55,857 nt of DNA from Brevinematales bacterium (GTDB lineage Bacteria > Spirochaetota > Brevinematia > Brevinematales > GWF1-51-8). The notes beneath the pieces are model-generated. The model was not told the DNA's origin. It ran no database searches and saw only the letters and a list, made by a program, of their open reading frames with translations. This document shows, piece by piece, positions 44,642 to 52,631 of this stretch. Location of the stretch: assembly GCA_013177895.1 (NCBI GenBank), contig JABLXV010000013.1, forward strand, positions 1 through 55,857, in the 5' to 3' direction. A program made the translations under genes and the position numbers. The stretch's first letter is position 1. Every line of letters starts with the position of its first letter.

Positions 44642-44690
44642 TGAGCAATGACAAAAGCAGTTCGTCAACACACCCCTGAGCGGGGCTATG
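44642..44690. repeat. Partial copy of the palindromic repeat family
   Basis: GAGCAATGACAAAAGCAGTT followed by CGTCAACACACCCCTGAGCG matches the right end of copies 1 and 2. It lies between convergent genes and includes CCCC-TGAGC-GGGG, which could help terminate transcription. Confidence 0.65.
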
Positions 44691-44694
44691 ATTT

Positions 44695-45249
44695 CTATTT
44701 TTTCAGGTGATGGTCGCCGATATCATCGGCTTTCGTCAGCGTCCATTTCCCGCCCTTTACCTCATAGGTGTAGATAAAGTCGTAGTTATGCAGCGCGGGC
44801 ATGATATAACGCGCGTAGACGGTCGCTGTATTCTGCACGAGTTTCACATAGAACCGCGCGGTGGGCGGGTTCTGGATATCTCCCTTAGTCGTGCCCTTCG
44901 ATATATCGGAAATATCCGACGCGGGCAGCGGGACGATATCGGTAAAGTATATCCTCCATCCGTATAACGGTTTGCCGGATACCAGCATATTGAACTGCGA
45001 GGCGTAACCGGTCACCCCGACCTCGAGCACGACCCCCAACATGTCGCCGGTGGACGGGTAGGTGTTCGTAATGATATAGATGAATGTCTCGCGGACGTCG
45101 CTGAAAATGGAATTATATAAATTATAATCCGGGCAGTTGCTCTCGTCATAGGGGCGATAGGTATAGGTGTATTTGACAGTTTCCTGGCAGGCGCTTACTC
45201 CGAGAAACAAAATGAGCGCAAGCGGAGCCATTCTCCATATCGATTTCAT
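44695..45249 (-). CDS. Lipoprotein of unknown function
   Basis: A 184-residue protein with a lipoprotein signal peptide: LALILFLGVSAC, lipid-modified Cys at about residue 21. The mature part is Tyr- and strand-rich (YTYTYRPYDESNCPDYN, NYDFIYTYEVKGGKWTL). AAGGAG lies before the ATG. It is divergent from the tRNA-Thr gene. No family recognised. Confidence 0.65.
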   Translation of the reverse strand: MKSIWRMAPLALILFLGVSACQETVKYTYTYRPYDESNCPDYNLYNSIFSDVRETFIYIITNTYPSTGDMLGVVLEVGVTGYASQFNMLVSGKPLYGWRIYFTDIVPLPASDISDISKGTTKGDIQNPPTARFYVKLVQNTATVYARYIMPALHNYDFIYTYEVKGGKWTLTKADDIGDHHLKK

Positions 45250-45291
45250 AGCACTCTCCTTCGATTGATTTATGGGCGGTTCAAAAATCTA

Positions 45292-45424
45292 TTGACATTT
45301 TTAACATTAATAATGATATATCTTTACAATACGCCCAATGGTCACTTCCTTGTCCTCTTTTCCTTCATGTATCATTGTAGAAAAGAGGGCTTGCCGACTT
45401 GAAAAGGAGGTTTTTGAAGTGACC
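45292..45424 (+). repeat. Two-copy structured element, copy B
   Basis: Matches the minus strand of copy A (9489-9603): 45292-45361 is near-identical, then conserved arms with variable loops. Outer arms GGTCACTTC (45340-45348) / GAAGTGACC (45416-45424) and inner arms CCTCTTTTC (45354-45362) / GAAAAGAGG (45380-45388) pair perfectly. A TTGACA at 45292 could be the -35 of its own transcript. It ends 29 nt before the -35 of the tRNA promoter. Confidence 0.7.
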
Positions 45425-45453
45425 TAATAATAGTATACATCAAAACCTTTTAT

Positions 45454-45482
45454 TTGACAAATTACTCGGAAAAAATTATAAT
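45454..45482 (+). promoter_or_regulatory. Consensus sigma70 promoter of tRNA-Thr
   Basis: Perfect TTGACA (45454-45459), 17-bp spacer and perfect TATAAT (45477-45482), 32 nt before the mature tRNA. Confidence 0.95.
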
Positions 45483-45514
45483 CTTTGCCTATGTGATAAT
45501 GATTGATAAAACAC

Positions 45515-45586
45515 GCCGCTTTAGCTCAATGGTAGAGCAGCTGACTTGTAATCAGCAGGTTGAGGGTTCAAGTCCCTCAGGCGGCT
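45515..45586 (+). tRNA. tRNA-Thr (anticodon TGT)
   Basis: A 72-nt cloverleaf. The acceptor stem GCCGCTT pairs with AGGCGGC. The D arm has AGCTCAATGGTAGAGC. The anticodon stem GCTGA/TCAGC encloses loop CTTGTAA with anticodon TGT, and the T arm has GAGGGTTCAAGTCCCTC. The 3' CCA is not encoded. Followed by a terminator. Confidence 0.97.
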
Positions 45587-45596
45587 ATGCACTCAA

Positions 45597-45620
45597 GGGC
45601 GAAGCAATTCGCCCTTTTTT
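45597..45620 (+). terminator. Intrinsic terminator after tRNA-Thr
   Basis: Stem GGGCGAA / TTCGCCC, loop GCAA, then six T. It separates the tRNA from the next gene, whose ribosome site begins a few nt later. Confidence 0.9.
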
Positions 45621-45635
45621 ATTGAGGAGGCCACT

Positions 45636-47030
45636 GTGAAAATCGCTCTTTTATTTCTGCCGGTTCTCTTTTTGCTATCCTGCGGGACTGCGCCGTCGAA
45701 TAAGACATTCCCGGTACCGGAGGATTATCCCCCGGTCACGAATACGGGCACTGCCTATTATATCGACAGCGCCGCCGGTAACGATACCAACGACGGGCTG
45801 ACCGCGGGGTCGGCGTGGCGGACGGTCGCGAAGGCGAATGCCCATACGTATGCGTCTGGCGACAGTATCTTGTTCGCATGCGGCGGGGTATGGCGCGAAC
45901 GGATTATCCCGCAATCGGGCGCGAAGGACGGATGGCTGGTGTATGGGTCATACGGAAGCGGGGCGAAGCCGCTCTTCATCGGGTCGGTAGAGTTGAATAC
46001 GACGAACGATTGGATATGGGTCAGCAACCAGATATGGAAATCGCCGCTTACGTTCGGTGAGGACGCGGGGAACCTGATATTCGATAACGAATCGTCCTGC
46101 GGGGTGAAAAAGTGGACTTACGCCGAGTTGAGCGCGCAGGGGGATTTTTACTATGACAAGTCCGGCGACACCCTGTATATGGTTTCGTCGACCAATCCCG
46201 CGGCGGTCTATTCGGATATCGAATGCGCGTTAGGACAGCATATGATCTATCGGTTCAATCCCACCTATCCGCATATGGGGGCGCACGGTATCTCCAACGT
46301 TATCTTCTCCGGGCTGGCATTCCGTTACGGCGGGGCGGCCGCGTTGAGGTTCCAGGGGGTGCATCATATTTATATCGAGGACTGCGATATCGCGTGGATG
46401 GGCGGAGCGGAGGTCGACGGCCAACCGCAGACCCGTTACGGTAACGCCGTCGATTTTTTCGGTATCGCGTACTATTGTAAAGCGTCCGGCAATAAAATGT
46501 CACAGATATACGACTCCGGGATATCATACCAGGCAATCAGCAGCCCCGCCGAGGGAATCGGCCTGACGTTTATCAGCAATACTATCGAAAAATGCGGATA
46601 CGCGGGGTATGAACTCTGGATTACGACACCGGAAGGGATAATGAACGGCATCGATTTCTCGTACAATATCCTTTCCAATATGGGCGGGGGATGGGGCGGT
46701 TTGGCCGACCAACGGAAGCCCGGCGCGAACTGGGGGTTCGGCTATCTCCTCGACAGTACGCCCGGACAGGCAATTGGTATAAAAATCTGCAATAACGAAA
46801 TATTCGGGACTAACGCCGCGATGTTCGCGCTGAGCAGTTATTTCACCGGATTCGCCGGGGTTTCAATCGACTCGAACAGTTATGACAGCCTGTCGAATAA
46901 CACCCTTTTTGTGAAATTTACCCCGTCCGGCGGGAGTGTTACGATAGTCACGCAATTCCTGATGACGGAAAGCGCCGCGTACCGGAATTATACCGGAAAG
47001 GATACCCACTCGGTGTTCGCGGCATACTAA
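45636..47030 (+). CDS. Lipoprotein with predicted right-handed beta-helix
   Basis: A 464-residue protein with a lipoprotein signal (LPVLFLLSCG, Cys about 16). The mature N-terminus YYIDSAAGNDTNDGLTAG plus SAWRTVAKAN is the typical opening of secreted parallel beta-helix proteins (pectate-lyase/NosD-like). Later short repeats such as ISNVIFSGLAFRYGG, IYIEDCDIAWMGG and LTFISNTIEKCGYAG fit helix turns. Catalytic residues cannot be assigned; a carbohydrate-acting or binding surface protein is likely. The start is GTG after GAGGAGG. The tRNA terminator lies immediately upstream, so its promoter is unclear. Confidence 0.75.
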   Translation: MKIALLFLPVLFLLSCGTAPSNKTFPVPEDYPPVTNTGTAYYIDSAAGNDTNDGLTAGSAWRTVAKANAHTYASGDSILFACGGVWRERIIPQSGAKDGWLVYGSYGSGAKPLFIGSVELNTTNDWIWVSNQIWKSPLTFGEDAGNLIFDNESSCGVKKWTYAELSAQGDFYYDKSGDTLYMVSSTNPAAVYSDIECALGQHMIYRFNPTYPHMGAHGISNVIFSGLAFRYGGAAALRFQGVHHIYIEDCDIAWMGGAEVDGQPQTRYGNAVDFFGIAYYCKASGNKMSQIYDSGISYQAISSPAEGIGLTFISNTIEKCGYAGYELWITTPEGIMNGIDFSYNILSNMGGGWGGLADQRKPGANWGFGYLLDSTPGQAIGIKICNNEIFGTNAAMFALSSYFTGFAGVSIDSNSYDSLSNNTLFVKFTPSGGSVTIVTQFLMTESAAYRNYTGKDTHSVFAAY

Positions 47031-47047
47031 AAATAATCAATTTCCGC

Positions 47048-47077
47048 TTGCGTGTTTTTCCTTCCCGGGTGTATAAT
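47048..47077 (+). promoter_or_regulatory. Probable promoter of the HExxH protease gene
   Basis: TTGCGT (47048-47053), 18-bp spacer, perfect TATAAT (47072-47077), about 43 nt before the ATG. Confidence 0.6.
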
Positions 47078-47119
47078 GTCCTGATCGGGTGAGCGTTTTT
47101 ATCCGTTCAGGAGGCGTGT

Positions 47120-48421
47120 ATGAAAAAATGGGGAGCGTATCTTTTTGTATCGGCATCACTTATACTCTTTTCGTTCATTAACGTTCTTCATGCGGACGAC
47201 CCCAAGGGGCTGATTAAAGAGGGCAGTGTCGCGGAGGGGAAATCCCCGAATGCCGATGCAGGGGAAGACCTTCTCGCATACGGGAAAAGCGACCTATCGA
47301 AATATCTCTATCTGGTCGAGCCCGCGGACGACGAGATGCCGTCCTCCGACCTCCAACCGCTCGAGGATACCGGCAAGGTCTCCTACCTCATCAAGGAAAT
47401 CCAGAAAAGCGAAGTGATTAAGGAATCCTTCGAGTTATTCGCTTATTCGGCGCAGGTATCGTCCAAGCCGAACAAGATATTTTATCTTGCCATGTGCGAG
47501 AAGGATTCGCCTGTGGGCGTCCCGTTTGTCCAGCACTATACGGGAAAATATTCGTTTAAGCTAAACGGGAAAAAAACGCAGGGCTCGATATTTTTCCTGC
47601 CTATCCATCAGGAGTACGGCGATAAGGAATCGATAAAAACGGGAGCGTTCCAGACGGGGTTTATCCATGAGCTCGCGCATATCATGCTTGCGAATCTGGT
47701 GCCGGACTTCCCCCAACGCGAGGTGCAATCCGAGGGAGTCACGTCGATAACCGACCCCAATGTGGCGTTCGACGAGGGATTTGCCGAACTGTTCGAGATT
47801 TTCTTCATGCTTCGGATGCCGCAGTACAAGTCCGGGCATTTCCTCGAAAATATCCCGTTCTGGCATCAGGTGGAGTTCGGGTACTTCCGCGGTTTCGGCG
47901 TGATGAACAATCTGTTCGTGTGGGACGAGTGGGGGAGTAAGACGCTCAAGAAGATCGATACGCAGGGGATCGATATCCTGCTGAAGGGCAAACTCCTGCC
48001 GATGAAAAAGCTCCGCACTCAGGACGATATGCTCGCCTGCGAGGGCGTGGTCGTGCGGGTGCTCCTCGATATCATTAAGGCGCAGATCGAGACCGACACC
48101 GGGAAAACGATCGATATCCAGACTTACAATCAATGGGATAAAATCAGCGCGGCGTTCCAGCGTCTGATGAAAACGATCGCGAAATATAAAGTGACCGGCT
48201 TGCAGGAATTATGGACGGCGATCGCGAAAGACCCGTCGTTCGCGAAGTATCGCGAGGCGGTCTGGCGGGCGTATCTCGAGGATTCCTACTACGCGTTCGG
48301 TTCGGCCGATTACGCGAAGATGTACCAGAAGTACAGCGCGAAAAAGATTTCCGCGAAGGAATACCAGAAATGGAAGGACGAGATATTCGCGCAGAATATG
48401 GCGAATGTGAAAGGGAAATAA
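47120..48421 (+). CDS. Exported HExxH zinc-peptidase-like protein
   Basis: A 433-residue protein with a signal peptide (SLILFSFINVLHA, cleavage about residue 26). The zinc site is FIHELAHIML (His183, Glu184, His187). A likely third ligand is a Glu in FDEGFAELFE (Glu219 or Glu223), which would make it a gluzincin. Residues 300-433 are helical. GGAGG precedes the ATG. It is convergent with the two flagellin-like genes, separated by a shared terminator. Substrate unknown; a surface or periplasmic protein is likely. Confidence 0.75.
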   Translation: MKKWGAYLFVSASLILFSFINVLHADDPKGLIKEGSVAEGKSPNADAGEDLLAYGKSDLSKYLYLVEPADDEMPSSDLQPLEDTGKVSYLIKEIQKSEVIKESFELFAYSAQVSSKPNKIFYLAMCEKDSPVGVPFVQHYTGKYSFKLNGKKTQGSIFFLPIHQEYGDKESIKTGAFQTGFIHELAHIMLANLVPDFPQREVQSEGVTSITDPNVAFDEGFAELFEIFFMLRMPQYKSGHFLENIPFWHQVEFGYFRGFGVMNNLFVWDEWGSKTLKKIDTQGIDILLKGKLLPMKKLRTQDDMLACEGVVVRVLLDIIKAQIETDTGKTIDIQTYNQWDKISAAFQRLMKTIAKYKVTGLQELWTAIAKDPSFAKYREAVWRAYLEDSYYAFGSADYAKMYQKYSAKKISAKEYQKWKDEIFAQNMANVKGK

Positions 48422-48426
48422 TGAAA

Positions 48427-48452
48427 GAGGGGGAGCGTTCACGTTCCCCCTC
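48427..48452. terminator. Bidirectional terminator between protease and flagellin-like genes
   Basis: An 11-bp stem GAGGGGGAGCG / CGTTCCCCCTC (one G-T pair), loop TTCA, with A- and T-rich flanks; suits both converging genes. Confidence 0.75.
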
Positions 48453-48466
48453 GTATTTTATCAGTC

Positions 48467-49363
48467 CTATTTTTTCACATCGGCGAATTTTTTCGCCATC
48501 AGTATCATCAACGCTTCGGAGTCCTTCTGTGTGAGCAGGGTGGGATTTTTCAGGTCGGCGAACATCCCCTTGATACCGGTAATTTTCTCATAACGTTTCA
48601 GTTCGTCGAAAAGTTCTTTGAAATGAAAATCGATTTCCCACCGGTCTTCAGCGCCCCAAATCCCGTTCGCGCTTCCGAGGGCAAGTTTAAATAAGAAAGT
48701 ATCGGCATCGAAATAGAGTTTTTTCATTTTTTCCTGAAACACTTCGTCAGGATATCCCATTGAAAGGATTTCCGTAAAACGGATTGCGTAGTCCAGTCGG
48801 GTTTGGTAAGCGTTGATTATTGCGCATTCGTCGCTGACGGCTTGGATGAGTTTATTCACCTGTCCGATCCCGTAGTTCATACTCATCTCCGACGGCAATA
48901 ATTCGTTACCGAGCTTGGTGAACGCTTCGGGGTTGAATTTATCCGCGGACAGGATGATTTTATAGGTTGGATCGGATGGACTAAGCGTGACCGGGTACTC
49001 CCGCGTGTATTCACCCGTGTCGGGATTAAAGAACACAGGGTATTGGTTGAATCCCGCGAATTTAACGGTGCTAGCACATTTATCGAGGAGTTTTTGAATT
49101 CTCTTTAATAACTGCTCGGCGGCATTTGGATTATCCACACCCTGCTTTAAGAAATTCCATGATACATCCAAATCATGATGAATATCGGTCAGGATCAGTC
49201 GTGCGTTTTCCAGCATCGCGTTCATATCCTCAAGGTTTTGGATGATTTTTGCATATACCTCGGGAGAAAAATCCTTCACCGATGGGACTGTGTTTGCGTG
49301 CGACGATGCATTAATTGCCGTTAATAATAAAACAATCCCCATCGAAAAAATGAGTCTTCGCAT
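48467..49363 (-). CDS. Sec-exported flagellin-core-like protein A
   Basis: A 298-residue protein with a signal peptide (MRRLIFSMGIVLLLTA, cleavage about residue 23). Paralogue of the next gene upstream. Residues 168-200 resemble the C-terminal D1 helix of FlaB (INAYQTRLDYAIRF; flagellins have LGAYQNRLE). Residues 226-262 resemble the N-terminal D1 helix hairpin (LALGSANGIWGAEDRWEI; flagellins have QAANGIYSDEDR). The first D1-like segment (50-110) has decayed compared with its paralogue. The D0 segments needed for flagellin export and polymerisation are absent. The last 47 residues are almost identical to the paralogue. AAGGAGG precedes the ATG; 27-bp gap from the upstream gene. Confidence 0.7.
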   Translation of the reverse strand: MRRLIFSMGIVLLLTAINASSHANTVPSVKDFSPEVYAKIIQNLEDMNAMLENARLILTDIHHDLDVSWNFLKQGVDNPNAAEQLLKRIQKLLDKCASTVKFAGFNQYPVFFNPDTGEYTREYPVTLSPSDPTYKIILSADKFNPEAFTKLGNELLPSEMSMNYGIGQVNKLIQAVSDECAIINAYQTRLDYAIRFTEILSMGYPDEVFQEKMKKLYFDADTFLFKLALGSANGIWGAEDRWEIDFHFKELFDELKRYEKITGIKGMFADLKNPTLLTQKDSEALMILMAKKFADVKK

Positions 49364-49390
49364 CGCTTCCTCCTTACCGTGAAAATCCGG

Positions 49391-50296
49391 TTATTTTTTC
49401 ACACCGGCGAATTTTTTCGCCATCAGTATCATCAATGCTTCGGAGTCCTTCTGGGTGAGCAGGTTGGGATTTTTCAGGTCGCTGAACATCCCCTTGATGC
49501 CGGTGATTTTCTCGTAACGTTTCAGTTCGTCGAATAGCTGGTCGAACTCCATCTGGATTTGCTTACGGTCGTCCGAACAGTATATTCCGCTCGCGCTCTG
49601 GACAGCCAATGTGAACAGGCGGGTGTCGAGATCGAGGTTGAGCTTGATAAGGTAATTTTCTAATGAACCCGCCGTAGCGTCGTTGGCGAGGATATTCGCG
49701 AAACGGGCGGCATATTCCATCCGGGACTGGTATGCCCCGAGTTTCGCCGCTTCCATATTGACGGCGGTAAGAAGTTCGTCAACCTTTGCTATCCCGTCGG
49801 TCATACTCTGCGGGGTGGGTTTTAGGCTATCGGTGAATTTTTTCAGCGCGGCGGCATTGAATTTCTCGGACGATATCGTGACTTTAAACGTAGTTTCCGA
49901 GGGGTTCAGAGTCACCGGATAAACATGGAAGCTCTCGCCCGTCTCGGGATTATCGAAGACCTTTAACCCGTTAAACCGGGCGTGTTCGAGGATCAGTTCG
50001 CATTCGCCGATGCATTCGTTAACCTGCTTTATCAAATCCCAGCGGTCGCCTTCATCGTAGATACCGTTCGCCCCGCGTACCATAAGCTCGCGGATTTTGC
50101 ATAGAACTTCACGGTACTGGCTCAAATATCCCTGCGCGGTGTCGAGAAGCCACCCGGTGTCCTGGATATTTTTGACAATCCGTGTCATCACCTCGGGCGA
50201 GAACGGGACGACGCTCTGGCTCGCGGATACAGGCGCGGACGCCGCGAGGATAACCGCCGATAAAACAGCCCCCATGATAAACCCTAACTTCTTCAT
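49391..50296 (-). CDS. Sec-exported flagellin-core-like protein B
   Basis: A 301-residue protein with a signal peptide (VLSAVILAASAPVSASQ, cleavage about residue 26). Residues 44-115 align by eye with the flagellin N-terminal D1 region: LLDTAQGYLSQ, IRELMVRGANGIYDEGDR, FNGLKVFD. Residues 120-150 recall the FlaB segment after it (PSETTFKVTISSEKFNAAAL). Residues 168-200 match the C-terminal D1 helix (LGAYQSRMEYA). Residues 225-270 repeat an N-terminal D1 hairpin (LAVQSASGIYCSDDR). The N-terminal D0 helix is replaced by a signal peptide. The ATG at 50296 has GGAGG upstream. First gene of a two-gene unit. Confidence 0.75.
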   Translation of the reverse strand: MKKLGFIMGAVLSAVILAASAPVSASQSVVPFSPEVMTRIVKNIQDTGWLLDTAQGYLSQYREVLCKIRELMVRGANGIYDEGDRWDLIKQVNECIGECELILEHARFNGLKVFDNPETGESFHVYPVTLNPSETTFKVTISSEKFNAAALKKFTDSLKPTPQSMTDGIAKVDELLTAVNMEAAKLGAYQSRMEYAARFANILANDATAGSLENYLIKLNLDLDTRLFTLAVQSASGIYCSDDRKQIQMEFDQLFDELKRYEKITGIKGMFSDLKNPNLLTQKDSEALMILMAKKFAGVKK

Positions 50297-50391
50297 AATT
50301 CCTCCATATGAAAAATGATACGTCCCTTCAATTTTCGGAAGATACAAAGAAATAATAAGCGATAATGGCGGTAAATCATTTAAAATAGATA

Positions 50392-50847
50392 TTACAATTG
50401 GCGGGTGTTTTCCTCAATCATTGCTTCAATTACTTGCGCGGCGGAACCGACATATTCGCGGCATCTATCGGCCATTCCTTCCGATTTAAAACGAGTCTGT
50501 CCCTCGGGCGTCAGGAGTTCGCACCCGTCGAGAAGCGACTTACAGTTGACGGTACCGTGCTTCGCGCTGAATTTATCCATAAACTCCCTAACTTTAGCGT
50601 AGGTAATATCCTGCTGAGGCCGCCCGTCGTTTTCCCCTCTGCCGTAAAGCATGCCGAGCACGAGGATTCCCCCCGAAACCGCCCCGCAGACTTCCTGCAT
50701 CCGGCCCATACCGGCTCCGAACCCGGTCGCGAGTCTTAACGCTGTATCGGCGGGAATTTGCAGCCGGTCGGCGAAGCTGAAAAAGACGGACTGCGCGCAG
50801 TTATACCCTTCTTTAAACTGATTGACTGCGGTTTCGGAATTTCCCAT
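50392..50847 (-). CDS. C_GCAxxG_C_C family protein
   Basis: A 151-residue redox-family protein. The motif set is visible: YNCAQSVF (Cys about 17), VCGAVSGGILVLG (the C-G-A-x-x-G signature), then VNCKSLLDGC and DRCREYV. The spaced Cys residues suggest disulfide or metal binding; the function of the family is poorly known and it is common in anaerobes. GGAG lies before the ATG. It lies 12 nt after the GIY-YIG gene on the same strand. Confidence 0.85.
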   Translation of the reverse strand: MGNSETAVNQFKEGYNCAQSVFFSFADRLQIPADTALRLATGFGAGMGRMQEVCGAVSGGILVLGMLYGRGENDGRPQQDITYAKVREFMDKFSAKHGTVNCKSLLDGCELLTPEGQTRFKSEGMADRCREYVGSAAQVIEAMIEENTRQL

Positions 50848-50859
50848 GACCGGACTCCT

Positions 50860-51123
50860 TTAGGATGATGATTGCGATTCCCCGGGGTTTTTCAGCCCGG
50901 CCTTCCGTAGGTGTGAGTACTTCTTGATCTTCGCTTCGAGCTTGAGGGTGTCGCCCCAGTTCTCTCCGGTGGGCTCTGTATAATGCAGTTCGACCGGGAG
51001 ACGCATGCGGGTATACTTCGCGGCGCGCCCGGCGTTATGCTCGGCGAGCCTCCGTTCGATATCTTTTGTCGCGCCGGTATAGAATGTCCCGTCGGCGCAC
51101 CGGAGAATATATACGCAGAACAA
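50860..51123 (-). CDS. GIY-YIG domain protein (YhbQ/URI type)
   Basis: An 87-residue single GIY-YIG domain: [16 protein letters not shown] (the two catalytic Tyr clusters), Arg in [11 protein letters not shown], and the Glu region [11 protein letters not shown]. Such small proteins are predicted nucleases of unclear role. The start is TTG, placed 1 nt after the stop of the polyphosphate phosphotransferase gene, implying translational coupling. Confidence 0.85.
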   Translation of the reverse strand: MFCVYILRCADGTFYTGATKDIERRLAEHNAGRAAKYTRMRLPVELHYTEPTGENWGDTLKLEAKIKKYSHLRKAGLKNPGESQSSS

Positions 51124-51124
51124 A

Positions 51125-52612
51125 TCAGCCCCGTTCGACCGCTTTTTCCACCACGTCGATGAACGTCTTGAGCGCCTTGATTCTCGCGTAGTACTTGCAG
51201 TTCGCCTCGAGCACCGTCCACGGCGCGTTATCGGTCGACGTGCGGTAGATCATCTCGTCTACGGCGATTTTATACTTATCCCATTTCTCGCGGTTCCGCC
51301 AGTCCTCTTCGGTAATCTTCCATTGCTTGTAGGGGGTTTTCTGACGTTCCTCGAAACGCGCGAGCTGTTCCTCGGGGCTGATGTGGAGCCAGAACTTCAG
51401 GAGCACCGCGCCGAAGTCGGTCATATGATGCTCGGCTTCGCTTATCTCACGATAGGCGCGCTTCCAGTCGTTATCGGAGCAGAACCCCTCGATACGCTCG
51501 ACCAGCACCCTGCCGTACCATGTCCGGTCGAAGATGGAGATATGCCCCGCCTTGGGGATAGCGTTCCAGAAGCGCCACAGGTAGTGGTGCGCGAGCTCCT
51601 CCGCGGAGGGCGCGGCGACCGGGATCACCTCGTACCCGCGGGGGTCCATATTCTGCGTGAGCCTGCGGATATTCCCGCCCTTCCCGGCGGCATCCCATCC
51701 CTCGTACATCACGATCACCGGGATACGCTTTTCGTATATCTCATGCTCGAGGTCGCGGATTTTTTTCTGGTACTTCTTCAGCAGGCCGGAGTATTCCTCT
51801 TTTTCCAGAGTTTCCGTAAGATCGGCCTCGTCGAGCGCGGAGGTCTTTAACGGGCCGAGGATAATCTCCGGCGCGGGGCGTTTCTTATGCTCGTGGGCGT
51901 GGATATCGTCTATACGCTTCTGCAGGACGTCGATCACCGTGTTGTACACCTTCGCGGTGGCGTGACGCTGATCCTCCGCCTCGATCACCGTCCACGACGC
52001 CGACGCGGTATCGGTGCTTTCGATCATCTCGTCCGCCGCCTCGAAATAACGGTCGTACTGTTTATGGGTGCGCCAGTCTTCCTTAGTGACTTTCCACTTG
52101 GTGGAGGAATTGCGCTCGAGCTTCTCGAAACGCTTCTTCTGAGTGGATTTAGAGATATGCAGGAAAAACTTGATGATGACATACCCGTCGTCGGCGAGCA
52201 TCCGTTCGAACGAATTGATGTCGCGGATGGAGGCTTTCGCGGTATCCTTGCCGATCAGCTTATCGACCCGTTCGACTAAAAGCCGTCCGTACCATGAACG
52301 GTCGAAGATCGCGATACGCCCTTTGGCGGGAATTTTCGTCCAGAAGCGCCACAGGAATGGACGGTAACGCTCCTCCTCGTTGGGGGCGGATGTGGGGTTT
52401 ACCCTGAACCCGCGCGGGTCGAGCGGCATAATCAGTTGATTGATCAGCGTGCCCTTTCCGGCGGCGTCCCATCCCTCGAACAGGACGATGACCGGGATAT
52501 TCAGGTCTTTCGCCTCGCGCTGGAGTCCGGCGAGCTTAATCGCCATCTCCGGCATCATTTCACGGTACTCGTCTTTCCCGAGTTCCTTCGATAAATCGAT
52601 ATTTTCCAGCAT
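51125..52612 (-). CDS. pap: Polyphosphate:AMP phosphotransferase (duplicated PPK2, class II)
   Basis: A 495-residue protein with two tandem PPK2 domains (about 10-240 and 265-490). Each has a Walker A-type GWDAAGKG (followed by TLINQL or GNIRRL), then a DPRGF/DPRGY motif, WRFW, an Asp lid motif IFDRSWYGR / IFDRTWYGR, and EDWR. Fused double PPK2 proteins phosphorylate AMP to ADP from polyphosphate; usually only the C-terminal copy carries the full catalytic set. First gene of a three-gene minus-strand unit. Confidence 0.92.
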   Translation of the reverse strand: MLENIDLSKELGKDEYREMMPEMAIKLAGLQREAKDLNIPVIVLFEGWDAAGKGTLINQLIMPLDPRGFRVNPTSAPNEEERYRPFLWRFWTKIPAKGRIAIFDRSWYGRLLVERVDKLIGKDTAKASIRDINSFERMLADDGYVIIKFFLHISKSTQKKRFEKLERNSSTKWKVTKEDWRTHKQYDRYFEAADEMIESTDTASASWTVIEAEDQRHATAKVYNTVIDVLQKRIDDIHAHEHKKRPAPEIILGPLKTSALDEADLTETLEKEEYSGLLKKYQKKIRDLEHEIYEKRIPVIVMYEGWDAAGKGGNIRRLTQNMDPRGYEVIPVAAPSAEELAHHYLWRFWNAIPKAGHISIFDRTWYGRVLVERIEGFCSDNDWKRAYREISEAEHHMTDFGAVLLKFWLHISPEEQLARFEERQKTPYKQWKITEEDWRNREKWDKYKIAVDEMIYRTSTDNAPWTVLEANCKYYARIKALKTFIDVVEKAVERG

Positions 52613-52631
52613 TGTTCCGCCTTTCTTCTAT

